Below, one piece after another: positions 36,572-45,846 of a stretch of 64,000 bases of DNA (within the stretch, counting starts at the first letter, position 1; every line of letters starts with the position of its first letter). Origin of the DNA: JAZKFT01 sp040386335 (GTDB lineage: Bacteria > Bacteroidota > Bacteroidia > Chitinophagales > Chitinophagaceae); contig JAZKFT010000025.1 of NCBI GenBank assembly GCA_040386335.1, forward strand, positions 62,001-126,000, in the 5' to 3' direction. The translations under genes and the position numbers were made by a program. The notes beneath the pieces are model-generated. The model worked only from the letters and a program-made list of their open reading frames with translations, ran no database searches and had not been told where the DNA came from.

Positions 36572-37588
36572 TCAATCCACGCTGCCGTAGCTCTGACCGC
36601 CACTAATATTGGTAACCAGGTTACCTGTGCCCCCTGTTACAGCTTTACCAGCTGCTCCGCCATATGAACCAAAAGTCAGGTTACCAGTTCCATTTTGACC
36701 AGTCTGTCCCCTGTCGCCTCCATTGCCACCCATAGCACCACCGCTGGTGCCAATTCCGCCAGGCCCTCCTGAAATATTGGTACCAGGCGAACCAGCTACA
36801 CCAGTTCGGGACGGAAAGCATCCGAAGGTGTTGCTGACATACCTGCCACCGGGTAATCCACCTGGTCCTATTACCGTTCCGGCACCACCGCCACCACCGC
36901 CGCCTACTCCATTGGGATTACCACCACTGCCGCCGCCACCCCCACCGCCGCCGGAAATGATGCCATAATTTTTTACTGTAATGGGAATGCCGGCTTTGGT
37001 AGCTATCGCACTTCCACCCGGTCTTCCACCCGAAGCAAAACCTGACAGTCCGGAACAACCAAGTTCAAGTGTGCCATCTCCCCCACTGCCACCTGAGCCT
37101 GCAATAGTGCCTTTGTTGTTAATGGTTATGACTGCCGAGAAAGGCATATTCGAAAAGGTCAAAGCGGTGTCGCCGGGAAGGCAACCACTGACTATAACCC
37201 CCGGCAGGATATTGATGAGATAATTTTTTGCAGGGTTTCCCTTGGCATAGGCATCGTAAAAATCCAGTTTACAAATGTTGGTGGTTATATTAATGACCAC
37301 TGTTTTACAATTGTCGCAATAACAGTTCCATATCTGGAAAACAGAATCGAAGACGTTAAGACAGCGCTCATCAGTGTTGAAAATATGTAGCCCATCAGGC
37401 ACCTCTGTTATTGCATTTCGCTGCTGCGTAGTCATCTTAGGAAAAAGGACACCTTTGGTGGTCGATCGTATATCAAGTACCGACTTTCCGTTTGGGGCAT
37501 TGGTTCCAATACCAACCTGGGCATTGGATTTTACATTTAAGAGATGGATGCAAAAAATGAATGCAACCAGGACGGCTATTTTCTTCAT
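36572..37588 (-). CDS. Secreted protein with polyglycine (tail-fibre tip-like) domain
   Basis: From ATG 37588 (MKKIAVLVAFIFCIHLLNVKSNAQ signal) the protein has 338 residues. The N-terminal region carries VGIGTNAPNGKSVLDIRSTTKG, shared with other fibre-like proteins here. Residues about 165-330 are runs of Gly separated by short polar links (ISGGGGGGGGSGG, GVGGGGGGGAGTVIG) and NNKGTIAG/VKNYGIISG repeats, resembling the polyglycine-II sandwich of T-even phage gp38 adhesins and phage receptor-binding tips. A Cys pair (NCYCDNC) lies near residue 85. Confidence 0.65.
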   Translation of the reverse strand: MKKIAVLVAFIFCIHLLNVKSNAQVGIGTNAPNGKSVLDIRSTTKGVLFPKMTTQQRNAITEVPDGLHIFNTDERCLNVFDSVFQIWNCYCDNCKTVVINITTNICKLDFYDAYAKGNPAKNYLINILPGVIVSGCLPGDTALTFSNMPFSAVITINNKGTIAGSGGSGGDGTLELGCSGLSGFASGGRPGGSAIATKAGIPITVKNYGIISGGGGGGGGSGGNPNGVGGGGGGGAGTVIGPGGLPGGRYVSNTFGCFPSRTGVAGSPGTNISGGPGGIGTSGGAMGGNGGDRGQTGQNGTGNLTFGSYGGAAGKAVTGGTGNLVTNISGGQSYGSVD

Positions 37589-37738
37589 GTAAGTTCGGTT
37601 TTGATTGTGGGGCATTTGCTTAGTAACCATACCGGACTTAGGGTAGTTTAAAAATAAGCGTTTTATAGCAATGGCATAGGGGTGTAAAAATCAATTTTTG
37701 CTGATCAATTTTCAAATTTCAAATATGCGGAGCTACTG

Positions 37739-39115
37739 CTATACAATTTTCTTTAACCGCATGGGCTGTTTTTTCCAATAGGTAAGGCTGCGCCAAACCC
37801 ATTCAAAGGGGCCAAAACGGAAAAACCTAAGCCAGATACTGGAAAATATCATCTGGAAAATCCAGATGGCAAGCACAACATAGTATAGTTGATAAAAACG
37901 CAACTTATTATAGTAGTCAAAGCCGTAACCAAAAAAGAACCAGGTACAAATAATACTCTGCATCAGGTAATTTGTAAATGCCATTTGTCCCACATTAGCT
38001 AACGCCCTCATCAACCAGTTTACCAGGCCGCTTCTATACAACAGCATCAACAGGCTGGCATGCCCTACAGAGATAAAAACCCGCCGGACATCGTACAATA
38101 GGAAATGCGGTACACGCCAGTTATCAATATAAGTTGAAAAATGGCGAACCCATTCCACCTGACCGTTTATAAAAGCCAGCCAGCCAATAGTAATGCCGAC
38201 AATATACCCTACAAGTGCCAGCATTCCATAAGTAGAGGTTGCTAATTTATTACTGAAAAAGCCCATCCAAAACAGGCCCATCCCAATCAGCATCATCCCT
38301 ATAAAATCCCAGATACCGTGGTACATACCCCATATTTCATTATTCGCATTGTCGGGGATGAAATAACTAAAAATAGTACCATATCCCGAGTGCATTTTGC
38401 GGATATTCCTCTTGCTCCTGGCCGTGTCCGGCGTTTGGCTTTTTTCGATCTCCTCCCACCTGCCCATGGCACCCTGTTGCGCTTCTGTCAGCGGCTTCTT
38501 TTCCGCTATGGCGGCTTTTGCTTCCAGGTAAGTTTTGCGTGTTTTTTTGGTATCGCCAAACCAGCCCATGGTTTTATACATATTTATGGCAAAGCACAAA
38601 ATACCCAGCCCGATAAGCAGTTTTGGCGATGACTTACGAAACGGGTATAGCAGCATGCCCGCAAGGCCATAATAAAAAAGAATATCGCCTTCCCAAAGCA
38701 AGATATATGCATTGAACACCCCAAAAAGTACCAGCCACAAGAGACGACGGTAATAATATTCTGCTACAGTCGGCCCATCAGGCTTTGAAGTTTTATTGAG
38801 CGTAAACAGCACCATTCCCACGCCAAACAGCATTGAAAACAAGCCACGCATCGTTCCATCCGGAAAAATATGAATAAATCCCAGTGCCTTAAAATCGGCA
38901 TTTTCTGAGGACCCTTTTAATATTTGGCTAAATGCACTTTCGTCTAATCCAAAAATGGGAATATTCATAAGCAGTATACCCAGGAGCGCAAAGCCACGTA
39001 TCATATCCACTGTGTGAATGCGGTCGGCTTTGGCCACAGGTGCCGCGGTGGCAACAGTGGCAGTTTCCGGGGCTAAGGGCTGGCTATTTTCAGCAGGTGT
39101 TATAGAAGTCTCCAT
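37739..39115 (-). CDS. DUF418 membrane protein 1
   Basis: A 458-residue integral membrane protein beginning with a cytoplasmic stretch, then RIHTVDMIRGFALLGILLMNIPIFG, the family start, and ending with the DUF418 domain (FTNYLMQSIICTWFFFGYGFDYY, FRFGPFEWVWRSLTYWK). About nine membrane segments are visible, with a soluble insert near 200-250. DUF418 proteins may be transporters or acyltransferase-like; function is unproven. The paralogue follows 41 bases upstream in the same operon. Confidence 0.85.
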   Translation of the reverse strand: METSITPAENSQPLAPETATVATAAPVAKADRIHTVDMIRGFALLGILLMNIPIFGLDESAFSQILKGSSENADFKALGFIHIFPDGTMRGLFSMLFGVGMVLFTLNKTSKPDGPTVAEYYYRRLLWLVLFGVFNAYILLWEGDILFYYGLAGMLLYPFRKSSPKLLIGLGILCFAINMYKTMGWFGDTKKTRKTYLEAKAAIAEKKPLTEAQQGAMGRWEEIEKSQTPDTARSKRNIRKMHSGYGTIFSYFIPDNANNEIWGMYHGIWDFIGMMLIGMGLFWMGFFSNKLATSTYGMLALVGYIVGITIGWLAFINGQVEWVRHFSTYIDNWRVPHFLLYDVRRVFISVGHASLLMLLYRSGLVNWLMRALANVGQMAFTNYLMQSIICTWFFFGYGFDYYNKLRFYQLYYVVLAIWIFQMIFSSIWLRFFRFGPFEWVWRSLTYWKKQPMRLKKIV

Positions 39116-39156
39116 TGCGGAAGTTGTAATTAAGAATAATAGAAAGGGTTTCGGTT

Positions 39157-40677
39157 TCAGGCAGGTGTACTGGCAATATCGCCTGGCGGGGCAATTGCGT
39201 GAGGCGTTTTAAATGGCAGCCACTTTTTGGCGATAGCACAACGCCAAAGCCATTCGGCCGGGCCCTGCTGGTAACGGCGCAACCAAAATACACTGAGCAC
39301 TATTTGCATGAGCATTACCAGCAACACAAAAAAATACATTTGCCACTGGTTTAGTTTTCCAAAATTGCCGCTTCCTGCCCCTGTAAAAAACCAGCTTAGA
39401 AAAATGCTTTGTAACAGGTAGTTGGTTAACGCAATGCGCCCCACTGCAGCAAAGCCTTTAGTGAAAAACCGGAGAAGATTTGCTTGTAGCAGCCACATCA
39501 CCAGGGCTGCATAACCCAGTGCCATACTCAGCCGCTCTATGGCTATAAATTGTGTATGCGGCACCCATTTGTGTGTAATATATTTTTCATAACCCCGCAA
39601 TGCAGAGTTGTGAAAATACAGCCTGAACCACCCAAAGAAAAGGCCGATACCAATGGCGATAATGGCTAACATAAAATACTGTCCCCGGCGGTAGCTGAAT
39701 GCAAAAAATCCCATTTTTAATAACGCCATCCCTAACAAAATACTCATGCCCAATTCCCAAACACCGGTACGGTAAGTCCAGGCAGCTTCACGCCCCTGGG
39801 TCATGTTTAACATATGATCCCATAGTTTGCCATAACTGGTTTCGCGGACTTCATTTTTCTCACCTTCATCATTTTTTGGATCAAAGACGAGGTTTTTTAC
39901 AAGACCTTCCCAGGCAGCTTTGTGGTCGGCCTGCTCTTTGGTAAGGGTATCCTTTTTAGCTTTAGCCAGGGAGTCTTTACTTGCACTGGTTTGAGTACTG
40001 TCTTTTATCCCGGCAGGCTTTGCAGGGTTGGCTATTTTGGCGAGGCTATCTTTTATATGCCGGTCGGCACTGTCTTTGGCAAACTTTTTTTCCACTACTG
40101 TGACGGCCAGGTATTTTTTGTAAACGCCTTTATCATCAGCAAAACGCCAATAGTTTTTCCCACAAAAAATAAGGAGGCAAATAGTGGCCGCCAGCATGAG
40201 TTTCTTAGGGCTTAAACGTAGAAAGGGGAAAACTAATATTCCCATGGCACCTAATTGGAACAGCATGTCGTTGGGCCAAAGAAAATACATGGCATTCAGG
40301 AGTCCGAAAGCCATTAACCACATTTGCCTGCGTATGTAGAAGTCCGCTGCGGGCAGGGTTTTAGACAGTTCGCTTTTGGCCATGTACAATAACAGTCCGG
40401 CGCCAAATACAAGCCCGATCAGGGCCCGCATCTTTCCATCGAACAATACGGATACAGTGGAATAAAGCCGGTAATCAAAACCAGTGGCCTTGTTGATGAT
40501 ACCAAACTGCCTGCCATTGCTGAAACCTGCAAACAGCCATACACTCACCATCAGGCCGAACAAAATGCCGATGCCCCGCAACACATCGAGTGGCTGGGGT
40601 TTGCGGTAGGAAATGGAATCTGTAATAATAATGGGTTCAACGGTATCGGCCGGGAGCGGGTTAGGGGTAGCTTCCAT
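39157..40677 (-). CDS. DUF418 membrane protein 2
   Basis: From ATG 40677 (MEATPNPLPADTV) the protein has 506 residues; a longer frame to 40734 adds only unlikely sequence. It has QPLDVLRGIGILFGLMVSVW at the start and a C-terminal DUF418 domain (LTNYLLQSIFLSWFFTGAGSG, QQGPAEWLWRCAI). A Lys/Asp/Ser-rich soluble insert at about 215-270 (KDSLAKAKKDTLTKEQADHK) is longer than in its neighbour. The pair arose by duplication and is probably co-transcribed. Confidence 0.85.
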   Translation of the reverse strand: MEATPNPLPADTVEPIIITDSISYRKPQPLDVLRGIGILFGLMVSVWLFAGFSNGRQFGIINKATGFDYRLYSTVSVLFDGKMRALIGLVFGAGLLLYMAKSELSKTLPAADFYIRRQMWLMAFGLLNAMYFLWPNDMLFQLGAMGILVFPFLRLSPKKLMLAATICLLIFCGKNYWRFADDKGVYKKYLAVTVVEKKFAKDSADRHIKDSLAKIANPAKPAGIKDSTQTSASKDSLAKAKKDTLTKEQADHKAAWEGLVKNLVFDPKNDEGEKNEVRETSYGKLWDHMLNMTQGREAAWTYRTGVWELGMSILLGMALLKMGFFAFSYRRGQYFMLAIIAIGIGLFFGWFRLYFHNSALRGYEKYITHKWVPHTQFIAIERLSMALGYAALVMWLLQANLLRFFTKGFAAVGRIALTNYLLQSIFLSWFFTGAGSGNFGKLNQWQMYFFVLLVMLMQIVLSVFWLRRYQQGPAEWLWRCAIAKKWLPFKTPHAIAPPGDIASTPA

Positions 40678-40859
40678 ATATAAGTTGATTGAAAAGGTTG
40701 GTTTGGTAAAATAGCCTTTTACCTTAACAATCAAAAATTATGGCGCAGAAAATGTATAAATGGTCGGAAGTAAGTATTTCTCATGTCAACGGCACTGCAA
40801 CATGGATCTGTTTACCGAACCTACATAGATTATTTTTTTAGTATCTACATCAATTAAAT

Positions 40860-41138
40860 TCAGGCATTCCTTTCCTTCCTGTTGCCTTCCTTTTCCCGGA
40901 TATTAGCTTTTGGCTCAGCAAGTTTTCCGCGGTTCTTAATGATCAGGCCATTAAGAAAATTCCGGAGTATCTGGTCTCCTGCTTCCACATACCCCGGGTG
41001 ATCCTCGTTTCGGAACAGGTCGCCCAACGCTCCTTTAGAAATATTGAAGTCAGCCAGGGCCAATATCTCAATAACATCCTCATTTTTCAATGACAAGGCG
41101 ACCCGGAGTTTTTTTAGTATATCGTTATTGCTAAGCAT
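40860..41138 (-). CDS. DUF1456 protein, single-domain form
   Basis: A 92-residue protein starting MLSNNDILKKLRVALSLKNEDVIEILALA, the DUF1456 (YehS-like) motif, with FNISKGALGDLFRNEDHPGY and LRNFLNGLIIKNRG. Typical YehS proteins have two such repeats in about 155 residues; this one has a single repeat plus a charged tail (EPKANIREKEGNRKERNA). Function unknown. Confidence 0.75.
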   Translation of the reverse strand: MLSNNDILKKLRVALSLKNEDVIEILALADFNISKGALGDLFRNEDHPGYVEAGDQILRNFLNGLIIKNRGKLAEPKANIREKEGNRKERNA

Positions 41139-41266
41139 GGTATTTTTTGTTTTATGGCATTACAGAATGGTTAAATGTAGGGTATAATAGGACTGTGGAA
41201 GTGACCGCATTCCAAAATCTTTTACGATGCGGATCCCACTTATGTTCACTTTCAATGAAAATGTCT

Positions 41267-41292
41267 TGTTCGCTGTTTGCAAACAGCGAACA
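41267..41292. promoter_or_regulatory. Perfect 26-bp palindrome upstream of GH43 gene
   Basis: The half-site TGTTCGCTGTTTG (41267-41279) is followed immediately by its exact inverse complement (41280-41292), 87 bases before the GH43 start. Perfect symmetry with no loop is typical of a dimeric repressor operator; there is no T run, so it is not a terminator. Confidence 0.6.
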
Positions 41293-41378
41293 CATCTAAC
41301 TACCTTTCATTTATTTTTACCAAAGCAAGACGAAGAGACATCAGCACAGCAACTTCTCCTGACAAAACGCTTTACCAC

Positions 41379-42356
41379 ATGAAAAAAAGTTTTATCCTGC
41401 ACATTTTTGTTACCATAACATTTCATCTTCACTCGCAGCCGGATAGCCTGCCTACCTCAGGCAACCCTATTGTAAAAGGCTGGTATGCGGATCCGGAGGC
41501 TGTCATCTTTAATAAACAATACTGGATCTACCCAACGTTTTCGGCTCCGTACGATCAGCAGGTTTTCCTTGACGCTTTTTCGTCTACCGACCTGGTGCAT
41601 TGGAAAAAGCATGGGAACATTATTGACACCAGCAATATCAAATGGGCAAGACGTGCTGTATGGGCGCCTGCCGTTATAAAAAAAGACAAACAGTACTTTT
41701 TGTTTTTTAGTGCCAACGATATACAAAACGACCAGGAATATGGAGGCATCGGTGTAGGCGTTGCGGACCAGCCCGAAGGCCCCTTTAAAGATTGGTTGGG
41801 CAAGCCGTTAATTGACAAGTTTCACAATGGTGCACAACCAATCGACCAGTATGTTTTTAAAGATGCCGATGGAAAATATTATATCATCTACGGCGGCTGG
41901 AAGCATTGCAATATTGCCCGGCTAAAAGATGATTTCACAGGATTTATACCGTTCGCTGACGGATCTGTTTTTAAAGAGATCACACCTGAAAACTATGTGG
42001 AGGGACCCACCATGTTTATTCGAAATGGTAAATATTATTTCATGTGGAGTGAAGGTGGCTGGGGCTTACCAAATTACTCCGTGGCTTATGCGATCGCCGA
42101 TGCTCCATTTGGACCATTTAAGCGGATTGACAAAATTCTACAGCAAGACACCGCTGTCGCAACCAGTGCAGGACACCATTCGGTGATACACAATGGAAAA
42201 GGAGATAACTGGTATATCGTGTACCACCGGCGGCCATTGGGTGAAACAGATCGAAACCACAGGGTTACCTGTATCGACAAAATGGAGTTTGACAAGGACG
42301 GATTGAGAAAGCCGGTAACCATTACATTTAAGGGAGTGCCCAAACAAAAACTATAG
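41379..42356 (+). CDS. Glycoside hydrolase family 43 enzyme
   Basis: From ATG 41379 the protein has 325 residues with a signal peptide (MKKSFILHIFVTITFHLHSQ). The five-bladed propeller has the three catalytic acids: Asp in GWYADPEAV (base), Asp in PIDQYVFKDADGKYY (modulator) and Glu in NYVEGPTMF (acid). Family members act on arabinose- or xylose-containing polysaccharides. No SusC/SusD pair is near, so it is not part of a typical polysaccharide locus here. It converges with the CAP gene, 13 bases apart. Confidence 0.9.
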   Translation: MKKSFILHIFVTITFHLHSQPDSLPTSGNPIVKGWYADPEAVIFNKQYWIYPTFSAPYDQQVFLDAFSSTDLVHWKKHGNIIDTSNIKWARRAVWAPAVIKKDKQYFLFFSANDIQNDQEYGGIGVGVADQPEGPFKDWLGKPLIDKFHNGAQPIDQYVFKDADGKYYIIYGGWKHCNIARLKDDFTGFIPFADGSVFKEITPENYVEGPTMFIRNGKYYFMWSEGGWGLPNYSVAYAIADAPFGPFKRIDKILQQDTAVATSAGHHSVIHNGKGDNWYIVYHRRPLGETDRNHRVTCIDKMEFDKDGLRKPVTITFKGVPKQKL

Positions 42357-42369
42357 CTGCATCCCGGTA

Positions 42370-43101
42370 CTATTGCTTTATCACGCCAAAATTTTGTATC
42401 CATTGGTGCAGGCCTTCCTTTTTGCCGGCGGATAAACAGGACACATGTGTCCATTGTTTGTCAAGTAAATTGTAGCGGTGCCCATAGCCAGGGATTCCGC
42501 AATCCATCAGCAACTGCAACACGGTCTCCCATGCATCATTTTTGGGACTGGAACCTGCCAGGTTTTCATTGCCAAAACGCATGCGTGGAGAAAATTTGGT
42601 GATCCTATCCCAGGGGTGATCACCCTTGCTGCCGGTATGTAGCAGGGCCCAGTGATGGGCATCCTGGTCGGCAGCAAAAGACTGCATGGCCAGGTAAATG
42701 CCACTATCGGGTTGCAGCACCGATAGCCTGTTCATCGTTTTGAGATCTTTCAAAAGAGAGCGTAGCGCCTTTAATTCCTCTACATTTTCGTAGTTCCATG
42801 TAGTATCTATTTTTTTCGATTCTTTACCTTTAATGGTGATCGTGCTATAAGTCAGGGCATAATTCCTTTGCCCCTTACCCCTTGTTTTAAGCGTCATCAC
42901 CGACCGCTTAATGATGGAATCAATTATGGGAACCCAACTGCGGGGATTGCTCCGAACACTGTTTATCTCATACACCATTTCCCGTTCCTCGGGCTTCATA
43001 TACAAGCAATTCTTTGCTGTGTTCAGTGAATCGATAAGCTGGGCATCCAGCCTGGCTGCAGTTAAAAATAGCAGTGGCAACAATAGTTTTTTCATGGTCA
43101 C
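42370..43101 (-). CDS. Exported CAP-domain protein
   Basis: A 243-residue protein with a signal peptide (MKKLLLPLLFLTAARLDAQ; the start may be ATG 43095). The CAP/SCP fold is shown by VYEINSVRSNPRSW, AADQDAHHWALLHTGSKGDHPWDRI, NENLAGSSPKNDAWETV and GYGHRYNLLDKQWTHV, with its His/Glu ligands for metal. Such proteins bind lipids or cell-wall material; the specific role is unknown. Confidence 0.8.
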   Translation of the reverse strand: MTMKKLLLPLLFLTAARLDAQLIDSLNTAKNCLYMKPEEREMVYEINSVRSNPRSWVPIIDSIIKRSVMTLKTRGKGQRNYALTYSTITIKGKESKKIDTTWNYENVEELKALRSLLKDLKTMNRLSVLQPDSGIYLAMQSFAADQDAHHWALLHTGSKGDHPWDRITKFSPRMRFGNENLAGSSPKNDAWETVLQLLMDCGIPGYGHRYNLLDKQWTHVSCLSAGKKEGLHQWIQNFGVIKQ

Positions 43102-43380
43102 GGGGTTAGGTAAACATACAACGTTTACAATGCCTGGGTTATTCTCTTATCAACGGTTAGGATCTTGCGTTTTACATTTCTCCCTTTTCTTAGATCCTTA
43201 AGAAAAAAGACCGGAAAAGGGTGCTGCAAATCCACCCGGGAAACCATCGCCAGCAGGACCAATGAACAGCAGCCAGTAAAAGAATATGCAATCAGGGTAC
43301 AGTATTTGCCAGATACCGGTAACTGTATGGTGCTATAAATAGTGCTGTAACAAATGCAGTAGTCATTTCAAAAAAAAATT

Positions 43381-43602
43381 ATGAAAAAAATTATTGGGTT
43401 CCTCTCGCTGATTACAGCATTTACCATTACAGCCTGCACCGATAAAACTGAGGAAGTTAAGACAGAAGTAGTCACTGTTCCTGCACCACCGGTAGTGGTA
43501 GTGAAAGAGCGGCCTGTAGTTGTTATCAAGGATACTCCTCAAAAATCCACTACCGTCACTTTTGATAAGAACGGAGTAAAAGTGGTCACCAAAAAGAATT
43601 GA
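43381..43602 (+). CDS. Small lipoprotein-like protein
   Basis: A 73-residue protein: MKKIIGFLSLITAFTITAC gives a signal peptide with a lipobox-like ITAC at residue 19, then an acidic linker and a Pro/Val-rich stretch (VVTVPAPPVVVVKERPVVVI). Likely anchored to a membrane by lipid. No known family. Confidence 0.5.
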   Translation: MKKIIGFLSLITAFTITACTDKTEEVKTEVVTVPAPPVVVVKERPVVVIKDTPQKSTTVTFDKNGVKVVTKKN

Positions 43603-43854
43603 TGATACGGTAAAACAGCTGTACCCGGGTGGCTTAAGTTCCCGGCTACATTGTTTTATTTTTCTGTTGAATTGCCGGAATAAATCGGGCTACACGCTGT
43701 CCATTAAATTCATCCCATTTTCCCGAAACGAGGAAAATCATTCCAGTTAACAAGAGGTTAACTTTTAAAAGCTTTCTTTTTTCGGGCAGATTCATATTTG
43801 GCACAAAATTTAAGGTGATGCTGTTACATTATTTTACCTTAATAAATATTGAAC

Positions 43855-44067
43855 ATGAAAAAGGCCTTCAGCATCTCAACACAACAAAATCTTTCGGGAA
43901 ACAACATTCATAGTCAACAAAAATTTCCTGGTCATTTTTCACAGCGGGAAAACAGGGATAAAACGGAAAAATTACTGTCAGGCAAGAACCAGTACGCCTA
44001 TTTAAACCAGCAGGAAGATGAAGATGAAATCCAAAGCCGGTATTTCATGAACTGGTCTTTTATGTAA
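43855..44067 (+). CDS. Small polar protein of unknown function
   Basis: A 70-residue frame from ATG 43855, rich in Gln, Asn and Lys, ending FMNWSFM. No signal peptide or family match. CATATTTG at 43793-43800, one base off TAnnTTTG, could be its promoter box. It precedes the histone-H1-like gene by 69 bases. It may be a real small gene; evidence is limited. Confidence 0.35.
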   Translation: MKKAFSISTQQNLSGNNIHSQQKFPGHFSQRENRDKTEKLLSGKNQYAYLNQQEDEDEIQSRYFMNWSFM

Positions 44068-44136
44068 GATGGTACTACCAGGTGTATCCGGCAACATATT
44101 TGGTTTGTCTTTACTGAATCATTAAATTTCAAGATC

Positions 44137-44784
44137 ATGGCTAAGTATTCAAAAGGCGCACAGAAAGGAGTAGAATCTGCAATGAAGCGTATGGAAAAAG
44201 GCACATTGCGTAGTGGTAAATCCGATAAGAAAGTAACCGATCCAAAGCAAGCGATTGCCATTGGCTTATCTGAAGCAAAGAAAAAAGGCGCAAAAGTGCA
44301 CGACAAAAAAGCAGCAACGAAAAAAGCCGCTCCAAAAAAAGCGGCCGCGAAAAAGGCAGCTCCCAAAAAGGCGGCAGTAAAAAAAGCCGCTCCCAAAAAA
44401 GCAGCGCCAAAGAAAGCGGCGATTAAAAAAGCAGCTCCCCAAAAAACAGCCACTAAAATCGCGGCAAAAAAAACAGCGAAGAAGCCTGATGTAAGCCCGC
44501 AAAAAAAAGACATTTCTAAAAAAGCGCCGGTTAAGAAAGCTGTTGTAAAAAAGGAAACTCTTTTAGCAACAAATGAAAATAAAATAGTGCAGGGGGAACC
44601 AACTCCAATGGCGGGCCATGAAGAACAATTTCCGGTGCATGTTCAAGCACCTGTGCCCGTTGCGCCTTCAGATCGTAAATTTTATGATGATGTAGTTCCA
44701 AAGAAGGAACCTCATACAAAGATTCGCCTTTCAACCAGTAAAAGTTCTATTAAACCGGTTGGAAAAAAACCGCTTTGGAATTAA
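44137..44784 (+). CDS. DUF6496-type protein with histone H1-like Lys/Ala tail
   Basis: A 215-residue protein. The first 50 residues (MAKYSKGAQKGVESAMKRME, SDKKVTDPKQAIAIGLSEAK) are a small DUF6496-like domain found at the start of several bacterial basic proteins. Residues about 55-135 are tandem KKAAPKKAA/KKAAVKKAA pentads of eukaryotic histone H1 character; the tail is acidic to neutral with Pro. It is expected to bind and compact DNA or RNA in the cell. Confidence 0.75.
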   Translation: MAKYSKGAQKGVESAMKRMEKGTLRSGKSDKKVTDPKQAIAIGLSEAKKKGAKVHDKKAATKKAAPKKAAAKKAAPKKAAVKKAAPKKAAPKKAAIKKAAPQKTATKIAAKKTAKKPDVSPQKKDISKKAPVKKAVVKKETLLATNENKIVQGEPTPMAGHEEQFPVHVQAPVPVAPSDRKFYDDVVPKKEPHTKIRLSTSKSSIKPVGKKPLWN

Positions 44785-44803
44785 ATGCGAGGGCTTAAAG
44801 TAC

Positions 44804-44833
44804 AAACAGGCTGGCATTACTGCCAGCCTGTTT
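44804..44833 (+). terminator. Rho-independent terminator of the H1-like gene
   Basis: AAACAGGCTGGCA and TGCCAGCCTGTTT form a perfect 13-bp stem with a TTAC loop and T-rich end, 20 bases after the stop. Confidence 0.85.
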
Positions 44834-44997
44834 GTTATTACAAAACCATCTATATTCTCCCTAAAGTTCCCTTTGCTATTTGAGTCGTCTGAGGAAGGAA
44901 ATATTCCTATTTGCCCTGTTTTCTGCTATTAAAATCTTTGGGGCGACATGTGATTACTTGCTGAAAATGATGCTTCATTTTATATAAGCCAAATGCA

Positions 44998-45798
44998 TTA
45001 CTGTATTGTTACTCCCGCACTCGCAAACCCGTTGAATGTATAAGCGGCCAAAGGATCAGTTGTTGTGGCAGAAAATGCCAATAACAAACGACTTCCTGCA
45101 GGTACAGCAATGGCGAGACCGGTTGTGGTTTCAGAACTGACAGTACCCTGCACCGGAATCCCGTAAAAGGGCCCAAGAGTCAGGATAGCAGGTAAAGGAG
45201 AAAAAATATTATTGGGTAAAGTGGAAATGTATAACCGTGCCGTGACAGTTACCCCTGAAGACCCAAGTGTTGTGGAAACAGCAGCAGAACTGAAAAAAGC
45301 TGAAACAGACGTAATGATTCCAGCCCGGGGTACGGAGAATGCGTAATTAATTTTATCATATCCGGGAAAGCCGGTAAGATTAATATTTCCAGCCGAGGTT
45401 ATAACACCGGAAACATTATTCCCAAAACCCAATAGCGCCATATCGGGTGCTTCTCCATACGCCTTACTTAAAGCAACCTGGCTGCCCGAGGCGTAAGGAA
45501 TTATGGTACCGCTATTGGTTATTTGCTGATCGGTCCAGCCGCTGGCAAGTCCATTACCGTTGTGTATCCATAAACTATTAGTAGTTGTATCATACAACAT
45601 CAATCCCTTTGCCGTATTACTGTTTAATGCAGTACGCGTAGCATTATTCCCCCGCGGTATCAGGAGGCCCTTGTTAGTGGTTGATTTTATTTCCAGCGCT
45701 GCATTGGCATGAGGGGTGTTGGTGCCAATGGCGACCCGCTGGCTTATTGCCGGGAAGCTTAGTGCCAGGCAAAGCAGTGATAAACCATTTCTTTTCAT
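44998..45798 (-). CDS. Secreted BclB-like (exosporium-type) surface protein
   Basis: From ATG 45798 the protein has 266 residues with a signal peptide (MKRNGLSLLCLALSFPAISQ). Residues 15-90 carry VAIGTNTPHANAALEIKSTT and LLIPRG, as in the other fibre-like proteins. Residues about 105-266 match the C-terminal domain of Bacillus exosporium glycoprotein BclB: GTIIPYASGSQVALSK, LLGFGNNVSGV, FSVPRAGIITSVSAFFSSAA, ending GFASAGVTIQ. It probably forms a trimeric surface tip. The stop is close to the next gene's terminator region. Confidence 0.7.
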   Translation of the reverse strand: MKRNGLSLLCLALSFPAISQRVAIGTNTPHANAALEIKSTTNKGLLIPRGNNATRTALNSNTAKGLMLYDTTTNSLWIHNGNGLASGWTDQQITNSGTIIPYASGSQVALSKAYGEAPDMALLGFGNNVSGVITSAGNINLTGFPGYDKINYAFSVPRAGIITSVSAFFSSAAVSTTLGSSGVTVTARLYISTLPNNIFSPLPAILTLGPFYGIPVQGTVSSETTTGLAIAVPAGSRLLLAFSATTTDPLAAYTFNGFASAGVTIQ

Positions 45799-45846
45799 AG
45801 TAGAAGCTATTAATAAGTGTGGCAAAATAACAACTGAGTATGAAAG

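Noticed and set aside
36723..37223. Proline-rich open frames on the plus strand
   Set aside because: They are the reverse complement of the polyglycine region of the secreted protein encoded on the minus strand.
43998..44513. 171-codon hydrophobic frame on the minus strand
   Set aside because: It is the antisense of the Lys/Ala repeat region of the histone H1-like gene.
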